DNA from: Candidatus Thiodiazotropha sp. CDECU1
Lineage (GTDB): Bacteria; Pseudomonadota; Gammaproteobacteria; Chromatiales; Chromatiaceae
Direction of reading: 5' to 3'
NCBI RefSeq assembly: GCF_963455295.1
Contig: NZ_OY734020.1
Span: 3,534,001-3,598,000 of the forward strand
Length of the DNA stretch: 64,000 nt
Position 1 is the stretch's first letter. Each line of letters starts with the position of its first letter. A model generated the notes under the pieces. The model worked only from the letters and a program-made list of their open reading frames with translations, was not told where the DNA came from and ran no database searches. The translations under genes and the position numbers were made by a program. Of this stretch, positions 8,669-17,136 are shown piece after piece.

Positions 8669-8725
8669 CAGCAGTCAGCAGTCAGCAGTCAGCAGTCAGC
8701 AGTCAGCAGTCAGCAGTCAGCAGTC
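8669..8725. repeat. Heptamer tandem repeat (CAGCAGT)8
   Basis: Eight perfect copies of CAGCAGT plus one base fill the gap between the moaA stop and the next, convergent gene. The last copy overlaps that gene's stop codon (8724-8726). A perfect array of this length should be prone to slippage, and loss or gain of units could alter the C-terminus of the channel gene. Confidence 0.95.
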
Positions 8726-10466
8726 ATGTAAGTCTGCCGATGGCACCGCTCACTGTCATCTGCGGGAAGGGAATCTCCCATCCGTTCTCCGTGCAGGCAT
8801 CGACACACCAGCGTTGTATGGCGCGCCGCAGGCGATTGTAGAGATCGCCGAGTTCACCACTGAAGTCCGCAATCACGGTAATGTCCAGTGAAGAGCTATT
8901 GGCCTGGGAAAACTCAACCCGCAAATTGAGCAGATAATCACCATAGCCCTCCTGCTCCAAGCGTTGCTGAATCGTGTTGCGCAGGATTTCCGGGATGGTT
9001 TCGGTGCTCTGCTGCTGCAGTGCGTAACTGACACCAATAATCTCTTTGATGCGGAAATTGGTTGCCAGATTGCGTGGTGATGCGGCGAGAAAATCACTGG
9101 TTTGGTAGGTTTTCTGGGCCCCGCCCCGTTCCACCAGCTGTACCAGTTCCGGGGAGATTCCAATCACCCGTCCCCTGACCCCATCACTGAGTATCACCCA
9201 ATCATCCTTGTGGCATGGAAACCAGGGCTCCTCTGGATTGCAGGGTCGCGATTTTTGGTCGACCAGCTCTTTGATTGGCACACGCAGAGTGATTCCCGCA
9301 TCCGGATTATCCAGGATGGAAAAGACATTGATCTGCTCAACCCGCCAGGGCAATCCATCCAGAAAGATGCGCTCCCCCTCACGTACGGAACCAATGTTCA
9401 GAAACAGCTGTATCTGGTGCCAATATCTGGGTAAAGCCTGGCGCAGTCCGAGGACAATACCCAACAGCAAGAGGATGCCCAAACTCAACAGCACCCAATC
9501 CTCGACAATATAGAAAACCACCATTGGACCGACGAGGATCAGCACTGTGGTCACTATTCGATGTGCCAGCTCCAATAATCTGATGCGAAAACTGCGATGT
9601 TTCTTCTTAAATCCAGGCATCAAGCGCCGCATCGCCTTGTCGCTGATCCGGGACAGAAAAATGATACCTGCAACCACCAACAGCGCTACAATCAGATACA
9701 GGCCACGACGTTGAAAGAACTGCTTCAAGTAGTCCTGAGAGGCATCTGTTATCGAGACCTCCGAAGCGAGTATTTCATTAAGCTGCAACTGTGCCGATTG
9801 ATATTCACTGCTCATGAATGCGTGATTCTTTCGCCACTTTTCAGCCACCGCACCGAGAGAGTCTTGCAACTTTTCCGAATCACTCTTCTGGCTTAACAGA
9901 TCCACATTTTGCAGGGCTTCGTCAAGAATCTTCAGCCTCTCACCGTAATAGGCGATCTTCTCCTTCAACTCCGATTTCTGACGTACCTTGGACGTCATGT
10001 CCTTCATCTCATCGATGGCCGGCTTAAGCAAAGAAAACAACTCCTGCTTGAGATCGAATTGGGTTTCTTCCTCACCGCGCAGGTCTGTCAGGTCGAGGCC
10101 CGCGGAAATATTCTCGAAGTTTTCCACCGTACGCGAGAGCTCCGCATCGAGCTTCTCCAACTGTTGCCTTAGTGACCCCTTCTGTGTCTCCGACTCAGCG
10201 CCGGCAATACGCTTGCTCAGTACCGCAATATCCTTTTCGATATTCTCCCTGATGTTTACCAGATTGAGCAGTGTAGTATGGGTGGTGCTCTGCTTGTCAG
10301 CGACCGCGCCAAGTTCCTCCTCGGCAAACGCCAAGCACGGCAGGTTCAGGAACAGCACAATGCAAGATAGCGAAATGAGACGCTGGATGAATCGGTATGT
10401 CACAATAGTCATATTCATATCTTCACAAATAGCAGAATCCTGGATTATTCGGCCCTCGCTGCTCAT
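8724..10466 (-). CDS. MscS-family mechanosensitive channel (KefA-like), with coiled coil
   Basis: A large MscS-type membrane protein of about 580 residues. After a signal-like segment (LISLSCIVLFLNLPCLAFA) comes a long, charged, coiled-coil periplasmic region to about residue 240. Several membrane helices follow (about 250-360, including LYLIVALLVVAGIIFL and LLSLGILLLLGIVLG), then a soluble MscS beta and alpha/beta region. Such proteins usually relieve osmotic stress, but the pore helix is not a clear match to MscS. The first start at 10466 overlaps the upstream gene as ATGA. ATGs at 10418 and 10412 would place the signal peptide closer to the N-terminus and are equally plausible. Confidence 0.75.
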   Translation of the reverse strand: MSSEGRIIQDSAICEDMNMTIVTYRFIQRLISLSCIVLFLNLPCLAFAEEELGAVADKQSTTHTTLLNLVNIRENIEKDIAVLSKRIAGAESETQKGSLRQQLEKLDAELSRTVENFENISAGLDLTDLRGEEETQFDLKQELFSLLKPAIDEMKDMTSKVRQKSELKEKIAYYGERLKILDEALQNVDLLSQKSDSEKLQDSLGAVAEKWRKNHAFMSSEYQSAQLQLNEILASEVSITDASQDYLKQFFQRRGLYLIVALLVVAGIIFLSRISDKAMRRLMPGFKKKHRSFRIRLLELAHRIVTTVLILVGPMVVFYIVEDWVLLSLGILLLLGIVLGLRQALPRYWHQIQLFLNIGSVREGERIFLDGLPWRVEQINVFSILDNPDAGITLRVPIKELVDQKSRPCNPEEPWFPCHKDDWVILSDGVRGRVIGISPELVQLVERGGAQKTYQTSDFLAASPRNLATNFRIKEIIGVSYALQQQSTETIPEILRNTIQQRLEQEGYGDYLLNLRVEFSQANSSSLDITVIADFSGELGDLYNRLRRAIQRWCVDACTENGWEIPFPQMTVSGAIGRLT

Positions 10467-10921
10467 TGAAACAGGCCATATTTACCCGCTACTGCAACCA
10501 CGGTGACCAACAATCCCAACATGAGGTTGACCAATATGAGTTGTCGTATGAGGCCAACCGCCGCCACGGCCTTCGGCTTGTCATCGTCTTTCAGGGCCGT
10601 CCCGATCCGCTGATAGGGTATGGCATAGATAAAGACAAAAATAGCGGACATCACGACGCCAACCACTGACATGAAACCCACCCACAAGCCGATACTCTCT
10701 TCATAGAGGGTGAACAACATCCAGAAACCACTCGCCAGAATGGCGAGAACAGCCCCCCAAACCCAGGGGAAGAAGCCATCAAACACACGCACAAGCAGAG
10801 GCAACCGTTGGGGTGGCTCCAAAATATCATTCAACGCGGGACGCAGAACCATATGCGCAAAAAACATCCCTCCAACCCAAACAATGACACCCAGGATATG
10901 CAGAGTCATAGCAATCGACAT
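10463..10921 (-). CDS. CopD-like integral membrane protein
   Basis: A 152-residue protein with four predicted membrane helices and the pattern TLHILGVIVWVGGMFFAHMVLRP, which resembles CopD-domain proteins of unknown or copper-related function. The start at 10921 was chosen because it has GGTGGAG upstream; a TTG six codons earlier is possible. It overlaps the channel gene downstream by four bases (ATGA), so the two are probably co-translated. The pairing suggests an envelope or ion-homeostasis role, but no substrate can be inferred. Confidence 0.75.
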   Translation of the reverse strand: MSIAMTLHILGVIVWVGGMFFAHMVLRPALNDILEPPQRLPLLVRVFDGFFPWVWGAVLAILASGFWMLFTLYEESIGLWVGFMSVVGVVMSAIFVFIYAIPYQRIGTALKDDDKPKAVAAVGLIRQLILVNLMLGLLVTVVAVAGKYGLFQ

Positions 10922-11096
10922 AAAACTCCACCCCCACAACGTGGCTGATTAATGAAGCTTGCCCCATTGTGCCTAACCGCCACCCGATCTCCAACTCTTA
11001 TACCGTTGAATGTGGTCCTTCTAGGAGATCCGAGACCTGCTCCCGTCAACCCGATTTACCCCTCACAGCCCGGATAAACATAACCGGCAAAGAAGT

Positions 11097-11125
11097 TTGA
11101 AAAACTGCACCTGGCTAGGTAAACT
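11097..11125 (+). promoter_or_regulatory. Predicted sigma-70 promoter of argD
   Basis: TTGAAA (11097-11102) and TAAACT (11120-11125) are separated by exactly 17 bases. Transcription would start near 11132, just ahead of a leader that ends in an intrinsic terminator. The rest of the 10922-11096 stretch shows no gene. Confidence 0.55.
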
Positions 11126-11133
11126 ACCCGATT

Positions 11134-11192
11134 CCCTGCCAATTTGGCGGGATTCACGCGTTGACTGGCGTCCTAATTGGGATGCCTTTTTT
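11134..11192 (+). terminator. Leader hairpin and intrinsic terminator before argD
   Basis: A first hairpin (CCTGCCAA with TTGGCGGG, 11135-11151) is followed by a terminator: GGCGTCC (11167-11173), a six-base loop, GGATGCC (11180-11186) and TTTTTT (11187-11192). The terminator lies between the predicted promoter and argD and ends only a few bases before the first in-frame ATG. It would stop most transcription unless relieved, as in attenuation, or would make a 60-nucleotide RNA. I see no known riboswitch fold or leader peptide. Confidence 0.6.
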
Positions 11193-11209
11193 GTTTTATG
11201 GGTATGTAC

Positions 11210-12379
11210 ATGGTCGACTCTTTGATGACGACTTACAATCGGTTACCTATAACCTTCCTGCGGGGCGAAGGCGCCCATTTGTGGGATGAACAGGGCCGTT
11301 CCTATCTTGACGCCATCGCAGGCATCGCGGTCTGTGGGCTGGGCCATGCTCACCCTGAGATTCGAGACGCCTTGTGTGAACAGGCCGGAACCCTGCTCCA
11401 CACCTCCAATATCTATGGCATTGCCAATCAGGAGAAGCTGGGCCAAAGACTTTGTGACCTGGCCTCCATGGAGCGGGTATTTTTCGCCAATTCCGGTGCC
11501 GAGGCGAATGAAGCGGCGATCAAGATCGCCCGCCTCTATGGCAACAAAAAAGGGGTCAAGAATCCCGCCATCATCGTCATGGACCAGAGTTTCCATGGTC
11601 GCACCCTTGCCACCCTGAGCGCCACCGGTAACCGCAAGGTTCAGGCCGGATTCGAACCCCTGGTGCAGGGATTCGTGCGTGTCCCATACAACGATATCGA
11701 AGCGATCCTTGAAATAGCCAACAACAGCAACAATGTGGTAGCTGTGCTTGTTGAACCCATCCAGGGCGAGGGCGGAATCAATATCCCCAAAGCGGATTAC
11801 CTGAACCGGATACGTGAGATTTGCGATGCCAACGAGTGGCTGATGATGCTGGATGAAATCCAGACCGGGATCGGTCGTACCGGTCGCATGTTCAGCCATC
11901 AACACAACCATATCATCCCGGATGTCATGACCCTGGCAAAGGGGCTGGGCAACGGCGTTCCTATCGGGGCCTGTCTGGCAAGCGGTGCTGCAGCCGAGGT
12001 ATTCTCACCCGGGAATCACGGTTCCACCTTTGGCGGCAATCCACTCGCCTGCCGGGTTGCACTGACGGTACTGGATAGCATTGAATCCAACCAGTTGGTA
12101 GCCAGGGCCGCCCAACTGGGTGAACGCATGCATAAGGGTTTCCAATCCAGGCTTGGCACACAACAAGGCGTGGCCTCTATTCGTGTCTCCGGGCTTATGA
12201 TCGGCATCGAACTTGACCGGCCATGCTCCGAGCTCGTAACCCAAGCCCTTGAACAGGGCATATTGATCAATGTCACCGCTGATCGGGTGGTACGACTGCT
12301 GCCACCGCTGATCATCAGTGATAGTGAATGCGATGAAATCATCGACATGGTCAGTGGGCTGATCATGGGATACCTCTGA
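11210..12379 (+). CDS. argD: Acetylornithine aminotransferase ArgD
   Basis: A PLP-dependent class III aminotransferase of arginine synthesis that interconverts N-acetylglutamate semialdehyde and N-acetylornithine. Visible family features are [24 protein letters not shown] (cofactor phosphate binding), [18 protein letters not shown], the [11 protein letters not shown] segment with the PLP-binding Asp, and the catalytic Lys in [12 protein letters not shown]. The 389-residue length is normal. The start at 11210 ([13 protein letters not shown]) matches the usual family N-terminus; ATGs at 11198 and 11225 are also in frame. The upstream terminator-like hairpin suggests control of expression. argF follows 22 bases later. 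Confidence 0.93.
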   Translation: MVDSLMTTYNRLPITFLRGEGAHLWDEQGRSYLDAIAGIAVCGLGHAHPEIRDALCEQAGTLLHTSNIYGIANQEKLGQRLCDLASMERVFFANSGAEANEAAIKIARLYGNKKGVKNPAIIVMDQSFHGRTLATLSATGNRKVQAGFEPLVQGFVRVPYNDIEAILEIANNSNNVVAVLVEPIQGEGGINIPKADYLNRIREICDANEWLMMLDEIQTGIGRTGRMFSHQHNHIIPDVMTLAKGLGNGVPIGACLASGAAAEVFSPGNHGSTFGGNPLACRVALTVLDSIESNQLVARAAQLGERMHKGFQSRLGTQQGVASIRVSGLMIGIELDRPCSELVTQALEQGILINVTADRVVRLLPPLIISDSECDEIIDMVSGLIMGYL

Positions 12380-12401
12380 TCGCCCGGTTGAGAAAACAAT
12401 T

Positions 12402-13307
12402 ATGACAAGGCATTTTCTTTCAATTCTCGATCTCAGCAGTGACGAACTGCATGCATTGATTCGCAGAGCCAGTGAGCTCAAACGCATGCAGCACAGAACC
12501 GATACCCATACGCCGTTGAAAGGCAAAAACCTCGGCATGATATTCGAGAAGTCATCCACCCGCACCCGTGTCTCCTTCGAAGTGGGCATGTCGCAGCTGG
12601 GTGGACACGCCCTGTTTCTCTCTCCCAGGGATACGCAACTGGGACGTGGTGAACCGATCGAAGACAGCGCGCGCGTGTTATCGCGCATGCTCGACATCAT
12701 CATGATCCGTACCTACGATCAATCGATCCTGGAACGGTTTGCCGCCCATTCCCGGGTACCTGTCATCAATGCCCTCACCGATCTCCTCCATCCCTGCCAA
12801 CTGCTGGCGGATATGCAGACATATTTCGAGCATCGGGGTGAGATTGGTGACAAACGAGTGGTCTGGATTGGTGACGGTAACAATATGTGCCACTCCTATA
12901 TCAATGCAGCCAGGCGCTTCGGCTTCCACTTGAATATCGCATGTCCTGAGGGTTACGATCCCGATCAATCGATACTGGAGGCCGCCCAGGATCAGGCCTG
13001 TATAGTGAGAGACCCCCTGCAAGCAGCCGTAGGCGCTGACCTGGTAGTCACTGATGTATGGGCCAGCATGGGACAGGAAGAGGAACAGAAACAGCGGGAG
13101 AAGGCGTTCGCCCGTTACCAGGTGAACGATGAGCTGATGGCGCAAGCGGCCGATGATGCACTTTTCTTTCACTGCCTGCCTGCCCACCGTGGCGAAGAAG
13201 TCAGCGCTTCGGTCATTGACAGAGAAGATAGCGTGGTATGGGACGAAGCGGAAAACCGCCTCCATTCTCAAAAGGCGTTAATGGAGTTTCTTCTACTCGG
13301 CAGGTAA
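12402..13307 (+). CDS. argF: Ornithine carbamoyltransferase ArgF
   Basis: It condenses ornithine with carbamoyl phosphate to citrulline in the arginine pathway. Family motifs are all present: [10 protein letters not shown] (carbamoyl-phosphate binding), [11 protein letters not shown], a [12 protein letters not shown] segment, [11 protein letters not shown], and [11 protein letters not shown] with the catalytic cysteine. The 301-residue length is normal for the anabolic enzyme. It lies just after argD in the same direction, so the two should share a transcript and the leader terminator. Confidence 0.96.
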   Translation: MTRHFLSILDLSSDELHALIRRASELKRMQHRTDTHTPLKGKNLGMIFEKSSTRTRVSFEVGMSQLGGHALFLSPRDTQLGRGEPIEDSARVLSRMLDIIMIRTYDQSILERFAAHSRVPVINALTDLLHPCQLLADMQTYFEHRGEIGDKRVVWIGDGNNMCHSYINAARRFGFHLNIACPEGYDPDQSILEAAQDQACIVRDPLQAAVGADLVVTDVWASMGQEEEQKQREKAFARYQVNDELMAQAADDALFFHCLPAHRGEEVSASVIDREDSVVWDEAENRLHSQKALMEFLLLGR

Positions 13308-13394
13308 ACAGCCTTTAAAAAATGTGGCCTGTTTCGAAACTAGGAACGTTGTGAATTGTAAAATGCCCGATATTTGTCGGACTAAGAGGTTGCC

Positions 13395-14063
13395 ATGAAG
13401 AGATTCGCTATTTCGATCTTCTGCCTGCTACTACTGCCTGTAGTGGTTCAAGCCAAGACCTACTATGTCACCGACACCTTCAAGATCGCCATGCGTACGG
13501 GCGAGAGTATCAAACACCGTATAACCCGGTACATCGATACCGGCACCGCGGTGGACGTTATATCCATCAACAAGGAGTCCGGCTACAGCAAGGTCAGAGT
13601 CGGGACGAGAGAGGGCTATGTACTCACCCGCCAGCTGCTGCGCGAGCCGGTGGCACGTACTCAGCTCGAGACCATGCGCAAGGAGATCAATGCGTTAAAG
13701 GCGGCGCCGGGAGAACTGCGTCGCAACCTGGCAGATCTGCAAAAGAGTCATCGTGAATTGCTAGCCTCCCACAAGTCACTGCAACAGATTAAAGACAAGC
13801 AGGAGCAGGAACTGCAAAGCATCCAGAGAACCGCCTCCAATGCCATACGTATCTCCAACGAGCGCAATGAACTGCGCAAGCAGGTCGCCGACCTGACCCG
13901 GGAGGCGGAAGAGCTGAAGCAGGAGAACCGTGACCTCAGCAATCAAGCCACCCGCGACTGGTTCCTCATCGGTGCAGGCGTCATCATCGCAGGGATACTG
14001 ATTGGACTGATCCTGCCCCATCTTCGTTTTCAGCGCCGACGCAGCTCCTGGGGTTCTCTCTGA
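13395..14063 (+). CDS. TIGR04211-type SH3 domain protein (YgiM-like)
   Basis: A 222-residue envelope protein. It has a Sec signal peptide (MKRFAISIFCLLLLPVVVQA), a bacterial SH3 domain (about 22-90, KTYYVTDTFKIAMRTGES to GYVLTRQLL), a long coiled coil (about 95-185) and one C-terminal membrane helix (WFLIGAGVIIAGILIGLILP) followed by basic residues. This order matches E. coli YgiM and the TIGR04211 family. The topology places the SH3 and coiled coil in the periplasm. The role is not established. An AAGAGG ribosome site precedes the ATG. Confidence 0.85.
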   Translation: MKRFAISIFCLLLLPVVVQAKTYYVTDTFKIAMRTGESIKHRITRYIDTGTAVDVISINKESGYSKVRVGTREGYVLTRQLLREPVARTQLETMRKEINALKAAPGELRRNLADLQKSHRELLASHKSLQQIKDKQEQELQSIQRTASNAIRISNERNELRKQVADLTREAEELKQENRDLSNQATRDWFLIGAGVIIAGILIGLILPHLRFQRRRSSWGSL

Positions 14064-14253
14064 TTGACTCTCTCCGCCCGCCACCGTAAACCGGCGGTTG
14101 CGGACTCCCCTTCCCCTACCGCCAAGCAACCCGGCCGCAGGCGAGTGAAGCATTAAGTTCCTACTGTAAAAGCCGCTAGAACAGCAAGGGGGGGCGATTG
14201 CTGTTGTGTCCTCGCTATTGATCTAGGTCCAAACAGATATTCAGGTTCAAACC

Positions 14254-15096
14254 ATGAATGACATCGCTTTCGAATTTGTACAGCAACTGGGCACCGAACT
14301 GTCAACCGGCAATCTCAAGCTACCCGCCTTTCCCGACGTTGCGGTTCGCGTCAAGCAGGTCCTGGAGAGTGACGATGTATCCGCCGACAAAGTGGCAAAA
14401 GTGGTTGGCAGCGACCCGGTACTCACAGCCAGGCTATTGAAAGTGGCAAATTCAAACTTTGCCAACCGCAGTGGCGCTCAGATCAAGGACCTGCGTACCG
14501 CGGTGGCACGCCTGGGTTACGACCTTGCCTACAGTACTGCGGTCTCCATCGCAGTGGAACAGATCATGGATTCGAAGTCTGTGGACACTATTCGGGATCA
14601 ACTCAAAGCGCTCTGGCAACATAGCGTGAATGTTTCCGCCATTGCCTATGTGATCGCCAAAAATCACTCTAACGTGAATCCCGATGAGGCCATGCTGGCC
14701 GGACTACTGCACGATATCGGCAAGTACTACATCTACACCCGGGCCAAGGACCACCCGGAACTGTTCGATAATCCGGAGAGCATCGAGGAACTGCAGAAGA
14801 ACTGGCACACAGGTATTGGCCACGCCATTCTCGAGGCCTGGCATTTCAGTGATGACATCGCCAATACCGCCAGTGACCATGACGATCTGCAACGCGTGCA
14901 TCTGGGGAAACCCGATGTCACCGATGTGATTATTACAGCCAATCTGTGTGCCTACTGGGAAAAACTGGGTGACGATTTTGACTGGGACAAGGTTACCGCC
15001 AGCCAACGCCTGAACCTCGATCATGCTGCCATTCAGGCCATCCTGGAGGCATCGGGAGAAGAGATACAATCGATCATGCGGGCATTGGGCTGCTAA
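14254..15096 (+). CDS. HDOD domain protein
   Basis: A 280-residue protein made almost entirely of one HDOD domain, a non-catalytic relative of HD phosphohydrolases found in signalling proteins. Features are the LPAFPDVAVRVKQVLESDD start, DPVLTARLLKVANS, LAGLLHDIGKYYIY and a C-terminal helical part. The HDIGK motif keeps the paired His-Asp, which many HDOD proteins lose. No output domain is attached. It has its own intergenic space on both sides. The Ser/Thr kinase fusion further on contains a second HDOD domain. Confidence 0.85.
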   Translation: MNDIAFEFVQQLGTELSTGNLKLPAFPDVAVRVKQVLESDDVSADKVAKVVGSDPVLTARLLKVANSNFANRSGAQIKDLRTAVARLGYDLAYSTAVSIAVEQIMDSKSVDTIRDQLKALWQHSVNVSAIAYVIAKNHSNVNPDEAMLAGLLHDIGKYYIYTRAKDHPELFDNPESIEELQKNWHTGIGHAILEAWHFSDDIANTASDHDDLQRVHLGKPDVTDVIITANLCAYWEKLGDDFDWDKVTASQRLNLDHAAIQAILEASGEEIQSIMRALGC

Positions 15097-15140
15097 CGGG
15101 ATTGGCGGGAAGGCGGGTAAACGGCACATCTGTCGCTTAT

Positions 15141-15169
15141 AAAAAAGGCCGCCGGCGATACCGGCGACC
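15141..15169 (-). terminator. Intrinsic terminator reading minus
   Basis: On the minus strand a 9-bp stem (GGTCGCCGG with CCGGCGGCC, one G-U pair) on a five-base loop is followed by TTTTTT. It is strong and points away from the small minus-strand frame that ends at 15200. A weaker plus-strand hairpin with a T-run (AGGCC, GGCCT, TTTTT; 15204-15222) would serve the HDOD gene. Confidence 0.8.
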
Positions 15170-15199
15170 TGGTCGTTTAAGCCACTGTGTGGCTACTTC

Positions 15200-15406
15200 T
15201 TATAGGCCGAACAGGCCTTTTTCCTCAGCGCTAGTTGAGTGCCTTTGCTTAGCCAACCGTTTTTTAAGAAACCCTCTTCCAGAAGATTTCATCCGATCAA
15301 TTCTGGTGCTATCCCATGCAGACATGGGTGCGTTCCCTATTGAATAAGCAGCACTTTTTGTGCCGTTATTCCTGAGTAATTCTCTAGGCATCCACAATAA
15401 AATCAC
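15200..15406 (-). CDS. Possible small basic protein of unknown function
   Basis: A 68-codon frame starting with GTG and an AAGGG ribosome site four bases upstream. The product is rich in Arg and Lys (GRGFLKKRLAKQRHS) and ends EEKGLFGL. A promoter-like pair (TTGATG, 17 bases, TTTTAT on the minus strand near 15420-15450) precedes it, and a strong minus-strand terminator follows 31 bases after the stop. This combination suggests a real small gene or a small RNA, but I do not recognise the protein. No membrane segment is visible. Confidence 0.4.
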   Translation of the reverse strand: MILLWMPRELLRNNGTKSAAYSIGNAPMSAWDSTRIDRMKSSGRGFLKKRLAKQRHSTSAEEKGLFGL

Positions 15407-15516
15407 TAATCCCTTGATATAAAAGCAATCTATCTACTTGTCATCAACCCAGACCAGGCATGTGGAAACCAAATTGATGCATCGTTTTGCTTATTCAGAG
15501 GATGCAGGGAGAGAGT

Positions 15517-15537
15517 GATTGAACGATTCGTTCAATC
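15517..15537. promoter_or_regulatory. Operator-like palindrome GATTGAACG-ATT-CGTTCAATC
   Basis: A perfect 9-bp inverted repeat on a 3-base spacer. A second, imperfect copy (TGAACG-GAT-CGTTTCA) lies at 15554-15569. They look like paired protein-binding sites. A plus-strand frame with AGGGAGAG upstream starts with TTG inside the first one (15519-15779) but runs into the end of the sigma-54 regulator gene, so it may be a remnant. Apart from this and the small gene above, 15097-15692 shows no gene. Confidence 0.35.
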
Positions 15538-15692
15538 CTCATCATGATCCGGTTGAACGGATCGTTTCACTGGACGATCCTTCTCAGGGATGGTGGCTAC
15601 GCGCTATCGGTTACCAATCTTACCACCTGCCGGGATTGCCCCTAGGCTTTCCCTACATTGTTCAGCTCACCGAGGAACTGGCCGGCTTCTGC

Positions 15693-17069
15693 TCAGTCGT
15701 CACTCTCTTTCTCAGCCGCCACTCCTGGCGGTGGCGACAGATCATATTGAAGCATCATTCGTCTAAGTCGTGGACGTGAAATTTCGAGTATTTCACAAGC
15801 TCTACCCCGGTGCCAATCCACAAGATCGAGTACATGCTTGATATGGGCCTTTTCCATCGCCTGCAGGCTGGTGGCACCGGATGCATGGAATGGCTCCCTC
15901 TGGCCACCCACATTGATGCCACTGATCTCGGCCGGAAACTGGTCGATGGAGAGGCTGTCGGTCGAACACATCGCCACAGCCTTCATCAGTGCATTCTCCA
16001 ACTCCCTGACATTCCCGGGCCAATCGTATGCCTGGAGGCAGTTCAAGGACTCAGTTGTGATGTGGGTTACCTTTCGATTCAGCTCATTGTTGATACGCCC
16101 CAACAGGGCCTGAACCAATCCCATGATATCCTCTTTTCTCTCCCGCAAGGGTGGCAGATGGATATTCACCACCTGCAGTCGATAGAAGAGATCTTCGCGA
16201 AATTTACCCCGACCCACCTCTTCGGAAAGGTTCACGTTCGTGGCGGCAATGATGCGGGCATTGCTCCTCAGAGCCTCCTTGGCACCGAGGGGTGTGAACT
16301 CCTTATGTTGGATGACGCGCAGCAGTTTTGCCTGCATGATCGGCGAGAGCTCACCGATTTCGTCGAGAAAGATGGTGCCGTTCTCGGCCAGGGTGAATTT
16401 ACCCACCTGTTTCGCTACGGCACCGGTAAAAGCACCCTTTTCATGGCCGAACATATCCGACTCTAAAAGTGTTTCGACAATCGCAGCGCAATTGACAACA
16501 ACAAACGGACCGTCCGGATTATTGCCACTCCGATGTATCGCCCTTGCCACCAACTCCTTACCTGTGCCGGACTCTCCCGTTATCAGCACAGTTGCCGGGC
16601 TCATCGCTACCAATCCGATAGTCTTGAAGATCTCTTTCATCGCTCTCGAGTGACCGACCATCGAGAGGGAAGAGAGACTCTCACTGGCGGTATCGACCAA
16701 CTCTCCCTCGCCTTTCTGGAGTATCTTTTCGATAGCGGCGTCGAACTCGTCGATATCGATCGGCTTGTGGATATAGTCGTCAGCACCCTGTTGCATCGCC
16801 TCGATGGTGCTCTCCATGTCGTGGAAGGCGGTGATAACAATTACACGGACACCCGGCAGGGATGACTTAAACTCAGGTAACCCCTCAAGCCCTGACTTAC
16901 CCGGCATTCGGATATCGAGCACGATCAGATCGGGATGAAACTGTTGCGACTTCTGCAACCCCTCATCCACGCTGTGCGCGATCTCGACACTTTGTCCCAA
17001 ACCTGAAAGGTGCAACTGTAGGGTCCGGCAAATGGCAAAGTCGTCGTCGACGATGAGAATTCTGGCCAT
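15693..17069 (-). CDS. Sigma-54-dependent response regulator (NtrC family)
   Basis: A 458-residue activator of sigma-54 promoters. The receiver domain has the acidic cluster VDDD and phosphorylatable Asp52 (LIVLDIRMPGKSG). The central AAA+ domain (about 135-370) has Walker A GESGTGKE, the sigma-54 contact loop GAFTGA and FLDEIGEL. A short C-terminal Fis-type helix-turn-helix (HIKHVLDLVDWHRGRACEILEISRPRL) binds DNA. The gene follows its cognate kinase by 67 bases in the same direction. The target is unknown. Confidence 0.92.
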   Translation of the reverse strand: MARILIVDDDFAICRTLQLHLSGLGQSVEIAHSVDEGLQKSQQFHPDLIVLDIRMPGKSGLEGLPEFKSSLPGVRVIVITAFHDMESTIEAMQQGADDYIHKPIDIDEFDAAIEKILQKGEGELVDTASESLSSLSMVGHSRAMKEIFKTIGLVAMSPATVLITGESGTGKELVARAIHRSGNNPDGPFVVVNCAAIVETLLESDMFGHEKGAFTGAVAKQVGKFTLAENGTIFLDEIGELSPIMQAKLLRVIQHKEFTPLGAKEALRSNARIIAATNVNLSEEVGRGKFREDLFYRLQVVNIHLPPLRERKEDIMGLVQALLGRINNELNRKVTHITTESLNCLQAYDWPGNVRELENALMKAVAMCSTDSLSIDQFPAEISGINVGGQREPFHASGATSLQAMEKAHIKHVLDLVDWHRGRACEILEISRPRLRRMMLQYDLSPPPGVAAEKESDD

Positions 17070-17136
17070 AATCTGGAGTTCTTCGTCTAGTGATTGTTTT
17101 TAGATTAATAGAATCCGCAATGTCCTGTCCAATCGC

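Noticed and set aside
8669-8725. CRISPR array
   Set aside because: The 7-bp units have no spacers; it is a simple tandem repeat.
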